From: CAZJJK01 sp964546285
Lineage (GTDB): Bacteria > Spirochaetota > Spirochaetia > Treponematales > Breznakiellaceae
DNA: 42,039 nt
Direction: 5' to 3'
Assembly (NCBI GenBank): GCA_964546285.1
Contig: CAZJJK010000015.1
Span: 1 to 42,039, forward strand
Shown: in pieces, positions 22,704-33,200 of the stretch
Layout of the letters: the number at the start of each line of letters is the position of its first letter
Numbering within the stretch: position 1 is the first letter of the stretch
Notes under the pieces: generated by a model
What the model saw: only the letters and a program-made list of their open reading frames with translations
Told to the model about the DNA's origin: nothing
Database searches by the model: none
Translations under genes and position numbers: made by a program

Positions 22704-25673
22704 ATGCGGAAACTGGCAGTCGTCCTATTGGTCGCGGTGGCTTCTGGCGCTTTCGCTCAGAGTTTTGAGCGAGAGTCTTTTTTGGATGCCGAAAGCCGTT
22801 TCTTGTCGCGGAATTATTCGTTGGCCTTAGAGCGCTACGATGAATTCTTACGAACTTGGCCGGATTCGGTTTATGCCGCCGACGCCCGTTATCGCCGAGC
22901 GGTGGTGCTTTACCGCTTGGGTCGTCTGGAGGAGGCGTATAAGGGCCTGTCTCTGGTTGAAACTCGGTATAGATCCACTAAATACTTGGATTATATTCCC
23001 TATTGGAAGGCCGTCATAGAATATGACCGGGGTGAGCTGGAAAGCGCGGCCGCTGGGTTTACGCGTTTAGCCGAGGACGCGCCGGACCAGGAGTCGCTAT
23101 CTCAAGCCCTGTTATATCTTGGCAAGGCGTCCACCGCGCTTGGCCGTTCCAATGAAGCCCGCGCGGCCTTTGAGCGGCTTCTGCGGGTTTTGCCCTATCC
23201 TGAAGCTGAACCCTCCGCCATTATTTTTCTTATCGATCTTTACCAGAGAACGGAGGCGATGGACGCCACCGTGTCGTTGTGGGAGAGTCTGGACGCCGAA
23301 AAGCTGGACAGCGATACCCGTGAACGCACGGCGCTTCGCGCGGCTGAAGCTTACGCGGCCTTAGACCGCGATTCCCGAGCCGTGGCTTTGCTGGAACCGC
23401 TTACGGTTTCCGGTAATCGGGAAATCGCCATAGCCGCGCTGCAATTGTCTTTAGCTTTGGCCGGCCAGCGCGGTGACGCGGTCGTGTCCGCCGCTATTAT
23501 CGTCAAAGCGGAGGACGCGCTTAGAGCGGAGCCGGAGCGTTTGGCTGAATTCTGGCTACGTGTCGGCGCCGGGGCCTTCCATGATGGGAGGCTGGATCTA
23601 GCCCGGTCTTATTTTCAACGGGTGATGGCCTTATTCAGCGGCGACCGCGTCAATCCAGATGTGCCTATCTATTTGGCGGAAATAGCGCATCGCGAAGGTA
23701 AAACCGAAGAGGCGTATGATCTTCTAGCCGCGGCCGCGCCCTATGCCGCCGTACGAGAAGCGCTGGTCAAAACACGCCAAGCCTGGTACGCGATAAAGTT
23801 AGGCCGATGGTCCGATGCCGCCGCCGCCGCGACAGCGGCCTATACGGCGACCACGGACGCGGACTTGGCTCGTCTCGCGGGCGTTTATCGCGCTTACGCT
23901 TTATACCGCGGGGACCAGGCCGCTGAAGCCTTATCGGCCTTGGATGAGGCTTATCCGCTCTTGCCGGGCCTTCAGGAAGGCCTTGAGCCTTCTCCTGTCG
24001 CCATTCTAAGAGCGGAGCTGTTGCGTCTCGTTGGTCAGGCGGCGGAATCGCTTGAGTTACTGGACGCTTTGATAGACGCCGCGCCCGAAAATACGCGCTT
24101 ACAAGCGGCTAGACTATTTCTCTTGTTTGAAAAGGCTCAGTACCAACGCGCGTTGAGCTCCGCCTCTGAATTCGCTTTTTCCGATGTTGAGGCCGATCTA
24201 GCCGCCGCTGTCCGTTATATGGCTGGAGTCTCGGCGACGGCGATAGGCGACTTTGATCAGGCTATACGTTATTTCGATGCGCTGCCGGCGGATAAAGGGG
24301 TTCCCGCGTCTCTGGGGGAGGCGGCCCCCTGGGCGCTGTATTATAGGGCATACGCGCTGTATCGGTTTGCCCGTTTCAGCGAGGCGGTACTCGCGTGGGA
24401 CACCTTTCTGGAACTTTATCCGGATCATGAGCGGGTGTATGAGGCGACGTATCTACTGGCTTGGAGCGCCGTGGAAAGCGGCTCTTATGTCCAGGGTATA
24501 GAAGCGGCTGAACGGGCTTTAGCTTTAGCCGAGGCCGGCGCCGATGTGGGCACGTTGAGCGGTCGGGCGGAGGCTGTGGCCCGCGCCGCCTATCTGCTTG
24601 GGACGCTAAAGCCTTTTGTGGAGGATTGGGACGGCGCTATCGCCGCTCTGGATAAGGCGGCCGCCGTTGGCGCGCCGGAAGGGACAAGCTATACGGTACG
24701 GGCCGTTTTTGAGAAAGCTGCCGTTTTGGACGCCGCCGGCCGCGTGGATGAGGCCGATAAGGCTTTCGCGCTGGTATCCGAGCTTTTTCCGGATGACGCG
24801 CTGGCTGATGAGGCCGCGTATCGTAGAGCTGAACTGCTGTATCGGGCTAAACGCTGGAGCCAAGCGGTTGATCGCTTTGCCGCCTATCGGCAGGATTACC
24901 GCGATGGCGGCTACATGGATGCCGCCCTCTATTACGGCGGTTTGTCGCTTAAGGCCGATGGTCGGATAGACCAAGCCATACTGCTCTGGGAACGCCTTCT
25001 GTCCGATTTTAACGCTAGCCGTTATCGTTTTTCCACGATCCTGTCCGTTGCCCGGGCCTATCAGGAAAAACGAGATTGGGCCGCCGCCTTCCGCGCGTAT
25101 ACATCGGCTATCGCCGAATTTGGAGAAAGAGCTCGTCAGGCAGGCGCCTATGAGGAAGCGGAAACCCTGCGCTATTTGATTACCGGCCTGCCAGAAAAAG
25201 CGGCCCGCTTGCATACCGTTTTGACGCGTGAGAATGGGGCTATGACCGACGCTGGCCGTGAGGCCGCCTTGTTGTTGGCGAGTTTCTATATTAGGGAAAG
25301 CTCTCAGAGAGAGGCCGGACTACCGCTTCTTGATGAAATCATCGCAATGCGCGGCGAAGATTACGCTCGCGCCACCGAGGCCGCTATGCTTAAGGGCGAG
25401 TATTACGGTTTGATTAACGCGTGGGATCGGGCCGCCTTAAGCTATTTGGACGCGTTTAGCTACGCTTTATCCGCGCCCGCTGGCGCGCGAAATTCCGCTG
25501 GCGCTTTAATCGCCTCCGAAACGGCGCCCGAAGCGTTATATAGGGCCGCGCTGTCCCGCAGCCGCTCCGGTAAAAAGGAAGGCTTGGCGGAGCTGGTTGA
25601 TCGTTTGTCAAGCGAGTACCCTAGCTCGCCCTGGACGCCGCAAGCGCGTCGTCTCTTGGAGGGAACCCGATGA
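22704..25673 (+). CDS. Periplasmic tetratricopeptide-repeat protein
   Basis: This 989-residue protein starts with a signal peptide (MRKLAVVLLVAVASGAFA before QSFER). The ATG at 22704 is preferred; a TTG at 22692 in the same frame would add four residues. Nearly all of the rest is TPR-like helical repeats, recognisable from lines such as YAADARYRRAVVLYRLGRLE, ALYYRAYALYRFARFSEAVL and DEAAYRRAELLYRAKRWSQA. This is similar to YbgF/CpoB and BamD-type scaffolds. It has no enzymatic motif. Its stop overlaps the following barrel gene (ATGA), and ExbB/ExbD/TonB follow, so it probably serves as a periplasmic scaffold for that envelope machine. It is much longer than CpoB. Confidence 0.88.
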   Translation: MRKLAVVLLVAVASGAFAQSFERESFLDAESRFLSRNYSLALERYDEFLRTWPDSVYAADARYRRAVVLYRLGRLEEAYKGLSLVETRYRSTKYLDYIPYWKAVIEYDRGELESAAAGFTRLAEDAPDQESLSQALLYLGKASTALGRSNEARAAFERLLRVLPYPEAEPSAIIFLIDLYQRTEAMDATVSLWESLDAEKLDSDTRERTALRAAEAYAALDRDSRAVALLEPLTVSGNREIAIAALQLSLALAGQRGDAVVSAAIIVKAEDALRAEPERLAEFWLRVGAGAFHDGRLDLARSYFQRVMALFSGDRVNPDVPIYLAEIAHREGKTEEAYDLLAAAAPYAAVREALVKTRQAWYAIKLGRWSDAAAAATAAYTATTDADLARLAGVYRAYALYRGDQAAEALSALDEAYPLLPGLQEGLEPSPVAILRAELLRLVGQAAESLELLDALIDAAPENTRLQAARLFLLFEKAQYQRALSSASEFAFSDVEADLAAAVRYMAGVSATAIGDFDQAIRYFDALPADKGVPASLGEAAPWALYYRAYALYRFARFSEAVLAWDTFLELYPDHERVYEATYLLAWSAVESGSYVQGIEAAERALALAEAGADVGTLSGRAEAVARAAYLLGTLKPFVEDWDGAIAALDKAAAVGAPEGTSYTVRAVFEKAAVLDAAGRVDEADKAFALVSELFPDDALADEAAYRRAELLYRAKRWSQAVDRFAAYRQDYRDGGYMDAALYYGGLSLKADGRIDQAILLWERLLSDFNASRYRFSTILSVARAYQEKRDWAAAFRAYTSAIAEFGERARQAGAYEEAETLRYLITGLPEKAARLHTVLTRENGAMTDAGREAALLLASFYIRESSQREAGLPLLDEIIAMRGEDYARATEAAMLKGEYYGLINAWDRAALSYLDAFSYALSAPAGARNSAGALIASETAPEALYRAALSRSRSGKKEGLAELVDRLSSEYPSSPWTPQARRLLEGTR

Positions 25674-27322
25674 CCCGCGTCGCGCCGCTTCGATGTTTCG
25701 CCGTTTTCGCGGCTCTTATCGTCCCTTTCGCCGGCTTTGCCCAAGAAGCCGAAAACCTTGGTCAGGAGGGGCTTATCGTCCTGCCTGATATGGACAGCGA
25801 AACTCGTTTTATTCGTACGGGAGTTTTAGAAGCCCCCCTGCCGCCCTTAGACCCCTTGCCTCCGCCTCTTGAGGAACCGCCATATCCGCCGGAAGCCGAA
25901 CGCGTAATTCCGGAGTCGGCGTATAGAACGGAAGCTACTCTAGATACCGCCGCGCGTCCCGCCCTGGCTGAAACCTTTACGGAAGCCTCCGTCGGGGCCG
26001 GCTTATGGGGCGGCGTTTTCGCTGATTTGGCTGTTTATCGGCCTGATGTGGATCCGGGTTTCAGTTTGAATTTCAGCCACGCCGCCACCGATGGTTTCGC
26101 TTTTCGCGAGGCGGGCGAGGGCTATTATCAACGCCGCACAAGCCTAAGCGGGCGTTTACGCGGCGCGCCTGATGATGACTCGGCTTGGTCCCTTTCCGCC
26201 AGTTTTATGGACAGCTCCTATGGTTTACAGGGTTTAAGTCAATATTTTTACGGCTTGTCCTATCGGGCGTTACGCTCGCGTTTTACCTATCGCCGCGCTT
26301 TCTTTGATGTTCTCGCTTTCGGCGCCGAGGCTGAGGCTTCTTCTTCTGGCCGGTCTTTGGAATTGGCTCAGCCTTCGCCGCCCGGCCTAATCGGCGTACA
26401 TGAGCTGTCGTTGTTGCCCAGGCTGAGCGTGGAATACGCCTTATCGGATTTTTCTCTGTCCTTGTCCGTCCTTTATGATTTCAAGGGACTCTTAGGCTCT
26501 AGCCTTACTATTTCAGACGACGATAGGTATAATCAGCGTTTCGCCGCGGGTTTAAACACTTCTCTTTCCGTCAATGAGGCGCTTGCCCTTGGCGCGAGTT
26601 TTTCTTGGAACGCGTCGGAACTGATAAAGTCCGTTTTCCCCTTCTCTCTATCGATAGAGGCGGCTATAAAGGAATTCGTCTCCTTATCGCTAGCCGGCGG
26701 CTTGGAAGTGAAACGCTTAGACTACGCGTCGCTCTGGGAGACAAATCCCTATATCGATCCTAACAAAACTTTGGGTGAAGACGGACATTGGTTTACCCGC
26801 GCGAAGGCCGATTTCTTTATATTGCCGGGTTTGGACGCGAGCCTTGATGTAGGCTGGGCTTTGAGCCTGCCTGGGACTGGGCGTCTTTCTTTTGCCGCCC
26901 CTTCTTCCTCTGACGCGCGGCATTTGTATGCCGTTATTTTAGATGAATATAATGATTTAGGCAGCGCCCTGGCTTTCAGGTGGCGAGCGGGTGGAGCGGC
27001 TATCGCCTTGGGTTGGGAGGCGGATTGGCTTGACCCCCCGGTGCTCGGGGAAGCGCAGCGCTTGAAATTAGACGCCGAATACCGTTCTCGCGATGAAGGC
27101 TTTGGCGGCGCCTTATCAGTCGCGGCGGATATCGGCGCGGTCGGTTTCGCGTTGCCGCTTGTGGACGCGAGCGCTTTCTTAAAATTGACGCCGGAGCTTA
27201 GGTTGACGGCGGAAGTGAACGATATCGCTTCCGCCTTCCTTGGCCGCTCCGGCCGTGTCGTTTTGGCCCCTTATCTGGATTCTGGGTTCAGGGGTGCTAT
27301 AAAACTGCGCTTGTCATTATAA
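25670..27322 (+). CDS. Predicted outer-membrane beta-barrel, possibly TonB-coupled
   Basis: This 550-residue protein has a signal peptide (residues 1-24, before QEAENLG). Residues about 55-80 are strongly proline-rich (LPPLDPLPPPLEEPPYPPEA). From about residue 100 to the end, alternating hydrophobic and polar stretches with many Tyr, Phe, Ser and Gly suggest 16 or more amphipathic strands. The ending GAIKLRLSL and the preceding NDIASAFLGRSGRVVLAPYL recall the last strands of TonB-dependent receptors. No plug domain is visible between signal and barrel. The ATG overlaps the TPR gene, and exbB starts 16 bases later, so it is the natural outer-membrane client of this TonB system. Function is unknown. 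Confidence 0.78.
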   Translation: MTRVAPLRCFAVFAALIVPFAGFAQEAENLGQEGLIVLPDMDSETRFIRTGVLEAPLPPLDPLPPPLEEPPYPPEAERVIPESAYRTEATLDTAARPALAETFTEASVGAGLWGGVFADLAVYRPDVDPGFSLNFSHAATDGFAFREAGEGYYQRRTSLSGRLRGAPDDDSAWSLSASFMDSSYGLQGLSQYFYGLSYRALRSRFTYRRAFFDVLAFGAEAEASSSGRSLELAQPSPPGLIGVHELSLLPRLSVEYALSDFSLSLSVLYDFKGLLGSSLTISDDDRYNQRFAAGLNTSLSVNEALALGASFSWNASELIKSVFPFSLSIEAAIKEFVSLSLAGGLEVKRLDYASLWETNPYIDPNKTLGEDGHWFTRAKADFFILPGLDASLDVGWALSLPGTGRLSFAAPSSSDARHLYAVILDEYNDLGSALAFRWRAGGAAIALGWEADWLDPPVLGEAQRLKLDAEYRSRDEGFGGALSVAADIGAVGFALPLVDASAFLKLTPELRLTAEVNDIASAFLGRSGRVVLAPYLDSGFRGAIKLRLSL

Positions 27323-27337
27323 GATAAGGAGATTTCT

Positions 27338-27958
27338 ATGTTCGATCTGCTCATTAGCGGCGGTCCGATAATGATTCCCATCGCTCTTTGTGCCTTAGCC
27401 GCTACCATAATTGTCGTGGAGCGTTTTTTGTTTTTTCGCGCCGTGTCTAGGGATGACGCCGCCTTAGCTGAGAAAGTCCAACCAGCCCTCCAAGAAGGGC
27501 GTTTTGAGGACGCGGCGGCTCTCTGTTTGGACAACGAATCGCCTATGGCTCGGCTTATGAGCGCCGGCTTGACCTTTAGAGAAGCGCAAGACGCGGATAT
27601 AAAGGACGCGGTGATGAACGCGGCTAACCGCGAGGTGCCGCGTCTTGAACGTTTTATAGCGGCCTTGGGTACCATAGCCAATATTTCTACCCTGCTTGGG
27701 CTTTTCGGTACGGTCACTGGAAATATACGCGCTTTTGGCGTTTTAGCCGCCACCGGCGCTATGGGTAATCCTTCGCTTTTGGCCGGCGCTATAGCGGAAG
27801 CCTTAGTAACCACCGCCGCCGGACTTTCCGTATCCATTCCCGCTATCGTTTTTTATAATTATTTTGTTTCCAGGGCGAATAGAACCATTACACTTATGGA
27901 AAGTTCGGTAAGCGATCTTGTGTTGCTCATCGCTTCTAAACGTCGGGGGGCAGCCTGA
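27338..27958 (+). CDS. exbB: ExbB/TolQ/MotA-family proton channel protein
   Basis: This 206-residue inner-membrane protein is the ExbB/TolQ subunit that with ExbD turns the proton gradient into force on TonB. Three membrane segments lie near residues 9-32, 105-135 and 150-175. The conserved stretch LLGLFGTVTGNIRAF and the third segment AIAEALVTTAAGLSVSIPAI are typical. Length fits ExbB without the N-terminal extension. AAGGAG precedes the ATG. Its TGA overlaps the exbD ATG (TGATG). Confidence 0.93.
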   Translation: MFDLLISGGPIMIPIALCALAATIIVVERFLFFRAVSRDDAALAEKVQPALQEGRFEDAAALCLDNESPMARLMSAGLTFREAQDADIKDAVMNAANREVPRLERFIAALGTIANISTLLGLFGTVTGNIRAFGVLAATGAMGNPSLLAGAIAEALVTTAAGLSVSIPAIVFYNYFVSRANRTITLMESSVSDLVLLIASKRRGAA

Positions 27959-28362
27959 TGCGTTTTAGGCGGCGCCTCCAAGCGCGGACCTTGGTGGACA
28001 TGGTGCCGATGATCGATGTCGTCTTTCAATTGATACTCTTTTTTCTGGTGTCCACTACCTTTTCTATTATGCCGGGCATTACCCTGAAACTGCCGGAATC
28101 TTCCACCGCGGAGCCTACGGCGATGACCCGTTTAGCGGTGGCCGTGGTTTCGCGGGATGAGGTGTATCTTAATAAAGAGCGGATGGATCTTACGGGTTTG
28201 GCTAGACGTCTTGGCGAATTATCGGCGGCCGACCGAGCGGAAATAAAGAGCGTTACGCTGGAAGCCGATAGCGGTATTCCCTATGGCCTAACGATAGAGA
28301 TTCTGGATGTGCTCCGCCTGAGCGGTTTTCGCGGTATAAATCTGCATACTCTGGAACGCTGA
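27958..28362 (+). CDS. exbD: ExbD/TolR-family protein
   Basis: This 134-residue protein has one membrane segment (residues about 16-37). The essential proton-carrying Asp is Asp20 in VPMIDVVFQLILFFLV. A periplasmic domain follows, including the usual late pattern YGLTIEILDVLRLSGF. It overlaps exbB and tonB by one base at each end (TGATG), so the three should be made together. Confidence 0.93.
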   Translation: MRFRRRLQARTLVDMVPMIDVVFQLILFFLVSTTFSIMPGITLKLPESSTAEPTAMTRLAVAVVSRDEVYLNKERMDLTGLARRLGELSAADRAEIKSVTLEADSGIPYGLTIEILDVLRLSGFRGINLHTLER

Positions 28363-29573
28363 TGAATCGCGCGCGGGGGATTGACCAGCGCCGTTTGGCC
28401 ATCAGCGTTCTGCTATCGGCCTTGTTTTGGGCTATCCTTATGCCCTTATTGGCGTTTGTTAAGTTAGCGGAGCCGCAACTTCCGCAAACTATGAATCCGG
28501 TTTATATCGAACTGGCCGCGCCAGAAAGGCCAGAGGCTGAAGAGCTCAATGATCTTATTCCGGCGGCGCCCCCTGAAACGTTCCCTGAAACGGCGCCGGA
28601 AGCCGTTACGGAGACGCCGCCGCCTGAGGCCGAAGCCCCGCAGGAGCGGGAAAGCGACGTTCAATCTGAGCCGCCTGTTGAACCGCCCGTAATCACGCCG
28701 CCGGAACCCATAATACCTGAAACGCCCGACGTGGCCGATATTGGCGATATGGATAGCCCCGGCGTTCTCGGCGCGCCGCCTTCAGTGGTCACAGAGCCGT
28801 TGGTAAAAGCCCAAACAACGCCTCCCGCGCCTGTGCTTAAGCCGGGCCCGATAGTTCCGGCTCCGGCGAAGCCAATTAGAGTCCCAACGACAACGCCGCT
28901 ACTCCCCAGCCCTCAAAAAACGCTGGCGGAAAAGATGGCGGAAGCCGCCGCGGCGGCCGCGGCACTAGCCGCCGCTGACAGAGGGGCCGAAGCGGCGAAT
29001 AAGCCGGACTCTGTTCCGGACTTAGCCGCCACGAGCGATGAAGCCAGCCCTTTCACCCCTAATCCTAAAAGCGCGGAGGTTCCGGGTGAGACTGACAGGC
29101 GCGCACCAACGGAAGCGGCGGCCGATAATCAAAGCGCCCNNNNNNNNNNNNNNNNNNNNNNNNNNNNNNNNNNNNNNNNNNNNNNNNNNNNNNNNNNNNN
29201 NNNNNNNNNNNNNNNNNNNNNNNNNNNNNNNNNNNNNNNGTCCGTTCCTTCCGGAATACCCTCTGGTCCCGGTACGGGAGATATTCAGGGGTCTTTTAGT
29301 TTTAGTGGAGGGGCGACGCGCGCCTTATTGAGTCCGCGTAGAATAGAAATACCCGATAAGTACTTAGCGGGTCAGCCGGCCGAATTGACCAGCGAAGTTT
29401 CCTTTACGGTGGATAGCGGAGGTCACGTATTGATAACCAGTATACAATTCAAGCCGCGTTGGCCCACGAATCAGCTTGTTGAGTTTCTACGAAACTTTTT
29501 CGCGGCGTGGGTGTTCACGCCAAGTTCAAGCGATGGACAAGTTGTTTTCCGGTATAGTATAAAGGTTAAGTGA
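28362..29573 (+). CDS. tonB: TonB-like energy transducer, interrupted by gap
   Basis: This protein links ExbBD in the inner membrane to an outer-membrane partner. Residues about 13-31 are the membrane anchor (AISVLLSALFWAILMPLLAF). A long Pro/Glu-rich spacer (residues about 45-190) would cross the periplasm. The 100-N gap at 29140-29239 falls in the linker. The C-terminal domain (IEIPDKYLAGQPAELTSEVS ... FFAAWVFTPSSSDGQVVFRY) matches TonB_C, though the classic YP motif is weak. The drawn length is 403 residues; true length depends on the gap. Translational overlap with exbD upstream and the HAD gene downstream is clear. Confidence 0.87.
   Translation: MNRARGIDQRRLAISVLLSALFWAILMPLLAFVKLAEPQLPQTMNPVYIELAAPERPEAEELNDLIPAAPPETFPETAPEAVTETPPPEAEAPQERESDVQSEPPVEPPVITPPEPIIPETPDVADIGDMDSPGVLGAPPSVVTEPLVKAQTTPPAPVLKPGPIVPAPAKPIRVPTTTPLLPSPQKTLAEKMAEAAAAAAALAAADRGAEAANKPDSVPDLAATSDEASPFTPNPKSAEVPGETDRRAPTEAAADNQSAXXXXXXXXXXXXXXXXXXXXXXXXXXXXXXXXXXSVPSGIPSGPGTGDIQGSFSFSGGATRALLSPRRIEIPDKYLAGQPAELTSEVSFTVDSGGHVLITSIQFKPRWPTNQLVEFLRNFFAAWVFTPSSSDGQVVFRYSIKVK
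29140..29239. other. Assembly gap (100 N) inside tonB
   Basis: Exactly 100 N, a placeholder. The low-complexity proline/alanine-rich linker may have broken the assembly. The reading frame is preserved as drawn, but the true length is unknown. Confidence 0.98.
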
Positions 29574-30220
29574 GACAAGACCTTCGCGCTGTAGCCTTTG
29601 ATCTTGATGGGACGCTGTATCCCAACGTCCGTCTTTATATTCGCCTAATACCCTTTATAATCAGGGAACATCGCTTCCTTCGCGCCATGGGGAAAGCCCG
29701 CGACGCGCTCCGCGCCGCCGCCCATGATGGCCGCTTTTATGATCTTCAGGCTCGGATTATGGCTGAAATCCTGGATGACGATCCCGATATGGTGAAAGCG
29801 AAGACCGAACGCTTAATCTATAGAGGTTGGGAGCCGCTGTTCCATGGCTTAAAACTATACGATGAAGTCAGAGAAACCCTGACGGCGTTTCGGGAAGCGG
29901 GCCTTAAGCTTGGGCTCCTATCGGACTTTCCGCCGGATAAAAAAATAGAATATCTCGGACTGACTGAAATGTGGGACGCGACGCTCTGTTCGGAGTGGAC
30001 AGGGCGCTTGAAGCCGGACCCCAGACCCTTTCTAGCCTTAGCCGATGCCTTAGGCGAAGACCCAAAACACATTCTCTATGTCGGCAACAGCGAGCGCTAC
30101 GATGTTATTGGCTCACTGGGAGCCGGCTATTCGGCGGCTTTAATAGGCCGGCGCAAGAACTCCCAAGCGAACTTCGTATTTTCTCGCTATCGCCAATTAC
30201 GCGGATTCGTGTTAACCTAA
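29570..30220 (+). CDS. HAD-superfamily phosphatase-like hydrolase
   Basis: This 216-residue cytoplasmic enzyme begins at a GTG that overlaps the tonB stop (GTGA). HAD motif I is FDLDGTLYP, with nucleophile Asp11 and Asp13. Motif II is GLLSDFPPDKK, motif III is the Lys in RLKPDPRPF, and motif IV is VGNSERYDVIGSLGAG, in which Asn replaces the more usual first Asp while a later Asp remains. A helical cap lies between motifs I and II (residues about 20-95). It resembles phosphoglycolate-phosphatase/YjjG-type members, but the substrate cannot be inferred. Its place inside the TonB operon has no obvious functional reason. Confidence 0.87.
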   Translation: MRQDLRAVAFDLDGTLYPNVRLYIRLIPFIIREHRFLRAMGKARDALRAAAHDGRFYDLQARIMAEILDDDPDMVKAKTERLIYRGWEPLFHGLKLYDEVRETLTAFREAGLKLGLLSDFPPDKKIEYLGLTEMWDATLCSEWTGRLKPDPRPFLALADALGEDPKHILYVGNSERYDVIGSLGAGYSAALIGRRKNSQANFVFSRYRQLRGFVLT

Positions 30221-30250
30221 AACCATACCCTGCTTGGGGAGAAAAACCGC

Positions 30251-33200
30251 ATGTTCACTATGGGCAACCTTTTGACCCTTGGTCTTGTACTTGTCATCCT
30301 CATCGTTTTCCGCCAGTTGGATAGGAATAATCGCAGTTTGGATAAGGTGCGGAAATATGGCGAAAGGCTCCGCGAGGAGCTTGGCAGTTTTGTTTCCGGA
30401 AGGGAAGAAGCCGTTAAGGATTATGCGGTAGAGCTGGACGTTCAACAGAAAGCGGCTAAGGAATTATTGAAGAGGGTCGCGGCGGTGGAGGACGGTTTGG
30501 CCGTCCGAGCCGAAGGTATCGCCAAGATCGATGAGCGTATCGCCGCGTACGATAAAGCCTTAGAGGAACTGATTCGGATGACTGGCCGCGCTCAGGAAAA
30601 TCTTGAACGCTTGAAAAATGAAACGGAATTTACCGATGGCATGGATAAGCGGGTAAAGGAAGTCAAAATTTTTTTGGAGCGGCTTGAAAAACAATTGGGC
30701 GATGTGGAACTGCGTTTTGAAAGAGAAAACGCGGACGCTTTAGAGCGGACGCAAGAAGCCGTTATAGCCGCTCTAAGATCCACTATATCCGATCTTCAGG
30801 CAAGCGCCGAAACCGCGGAACGCCGGGTGGAGGAACATAGGGACGCGATTATGGCCGTGGAGAAAACCAGGGCGGTCAATCTGGCTAGGGATGTGGAGGA
30901 AATCAAAGCTCTGTCCGCGACGGCTTTGGAGCAAGCCAGGGCGGAAGCGGAAAAATTGGAGACTTCGGTTTTTACAAAACTTAAAGATCAAGCTATTGAA
31001 CGTTCCACGCGCTTCCAGTCCGCGGTGGAAGAGAAGCTGTCTCAGTTCCAGGAACTATCAAAGCAACGCTTGGCGGAGGTTCAAAGCCTATCGAAAGGTT
31101 TTAAGGAAGCGTGGAAGCGCGACGCCGCCGAGCTGGATGAAAAACGCCGCGAAGGGAGAGAGGAATGGAAACGGGACATCCAAGAGCTTGGTTCTCTCGC
31201 GCGCGCGAATAAGGAAGAATGGAAACGCGATCTTGGTGAATTTAGCGTGTTGGTGAGAACGGTTCGCGAGGAATGGAAGCGCGACGCCGCTGAACTAAAA
31301 ACAATGGTGGAAGCTATAAAAGCGACTATTAAAAAGGAGAGTGCCGCTATCACCACGGAAAGCGTATCCATACTGCGCGCCGAATTGGCGGAGTTGGAAG
31401 CCGATCACGGCCAGCGCTTGGCCGCGCTCAGGCGGGATACCGACCTGTCTATTCAAAACCTTCGCGAAAAGCAAGCGGAAGTGGAGAAAAAACTGAGCGA
31501 TGATCAGGCTGAGCTTGGCGAAACCCTGCGTGGCGAAAACCAGGCGGCGATACGCGAACTTCAAGCCGCCTATAAGGCAGCCGCTTCGGATTTGGAAAGC
31601 GCGCATAGCGCGGCTGTCGCTGCCCTGCATGCCGATGAACAACGCCGAGCCGATGAGATCGTCGCGACCTTGAGCGCTTTGAGCGCCGATACCGCCAGGA
31701 TAAATCAGGAAGCCGTTGATCGTGAAGCGGCCCTTAAAAACGTTTATGGTGAGCTGGAAGAAGAAGTTGAAAAACGAACGGCTGATTTACGGACAGCGCT
31801 TACCAAAATAGAAGAAGAATTGCTACGTGACGCCGGCGAGGACGCTGGCCGTCGGCAAAATGAGCTTCGTGACGCTTTTGACAGCGCTCTCGCGGCCAGC
31901 TCCGATCACCTTGATTCCGAGTCTCGCCGCTTGGACGAGCTGGCCGCCGCGGCCTCTGAGACAGCGCGGGACCTTAATGAAAAACTGGACGCGTTAAAAA
32001 TCGATATAGAAGAACGCTTAGTTGACGCGGCCGAAAACGCGGAGCGAAAGGTTTTGGAAACAACCGAGCGGCGTTTGGAAGTTTACCGCGACGCGCAGGA
32101 AGCTCGTTTTACCGAACTGTCACGGGTGGCTGACGATGTTGGTCGTTTTGACGCCGAACTACGCGCCTCAATGAGCGCCGCCGAGAATCGGGTGCGCGCC
32201 GATTTCGCCTTATTTGAAAAGGAAGCGGCCACCGCGAGACAGACAGCGCTTGATGCCTTTACTCAGGATACTCGTTCTTTGCGGGAAGATTTGTCTGGGG
32301 TGGAACAAGAGTTGCTGGCCTTGAAAGAACGAGCTTATGACAACGTTTCCGAAAAATTGCGATTATTTGAGGATGATTTCTTCAAGGATTTGACGAAACG
32401 AGGCGAGGAGATCGAACTGAGCTTGGATACTTGGCGCGGCGAGCAAGAAAAGGTTCTACGGGCTTTAGCTGAGGCAAGCGCCGGTGAGCGCCAAGCTCTT
32501 GAGGCTGATTATTCGGAGCGTTTGCGCGAAAAGTTCTCTGAATTGGCGGAAAAGACCAGTTCGGATTTAGAAAGGCTTAAGGAGCAAACGTCCGCTTTTG
32601 AGGATGGCATTAGGGAACAATTAGTCGCGGCTGATCAAGCGCTTAAATCATTTAGCGATCAGCTGGCGGGGGACCTGGATGACGCTCGTCAAGCCGCGGC
32701 CACGGCCACAAAGGCGGAAATTGGCCGACATTCGCTGGCTATGGCGGAACTGTTGAAAAAGGATCAGCGCGGCATTGAGGAAGCGCTTCATGATTTAGCG
32801 GCGTCGATTGAGGATCGCCGAGGCGAAATCCTTAGCAGTATGGAAAGCGCCTATAAAGAAAGCGAAGCTTGGCAGGCTCGTATTGCCCAGCAAGTCAAGG
32901 ACGGAAACCTCGCCGTGGATGAAAACCGACGCCGCTTAAGGGAGCTCGCTTCCGAAAGCGATGAGCGTCTAGCCGCCCTCCGCTCGCAAATCAAGGACGC
33001 TCATGATGAGGCCGATGGCTTCCGCCTGGAGCTGAGCAATAAGACGGAAGAACAGCTCCGTTTATTGGATGCGTCGGTTAAGGATATAGATCGGCGGATT
33101 AAGGAATTTATCGGGCAAACAAAACTGTTTGAGCGGGCCGATGAACTGAAAACGGCTCTGGAACGGAGCATAGAGGATTTCCGTTCGGATTTGGACGCCT

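Noticed and set aside
24606..25214. 202-codon open frame on the minus strand
   Set aside because: It lies wholly inside the TPR gene, has no ribosome-binding site or domain, and is explained by the GC-rich codon pattern of that gene.
27271..27837. 188-codon minus-strand frame over exbB
   Set aside because: It is antisense to the well-supported exbB, and its Ser/Ala/Arg-rich composition is the typical shadow of a GC-rich gene.
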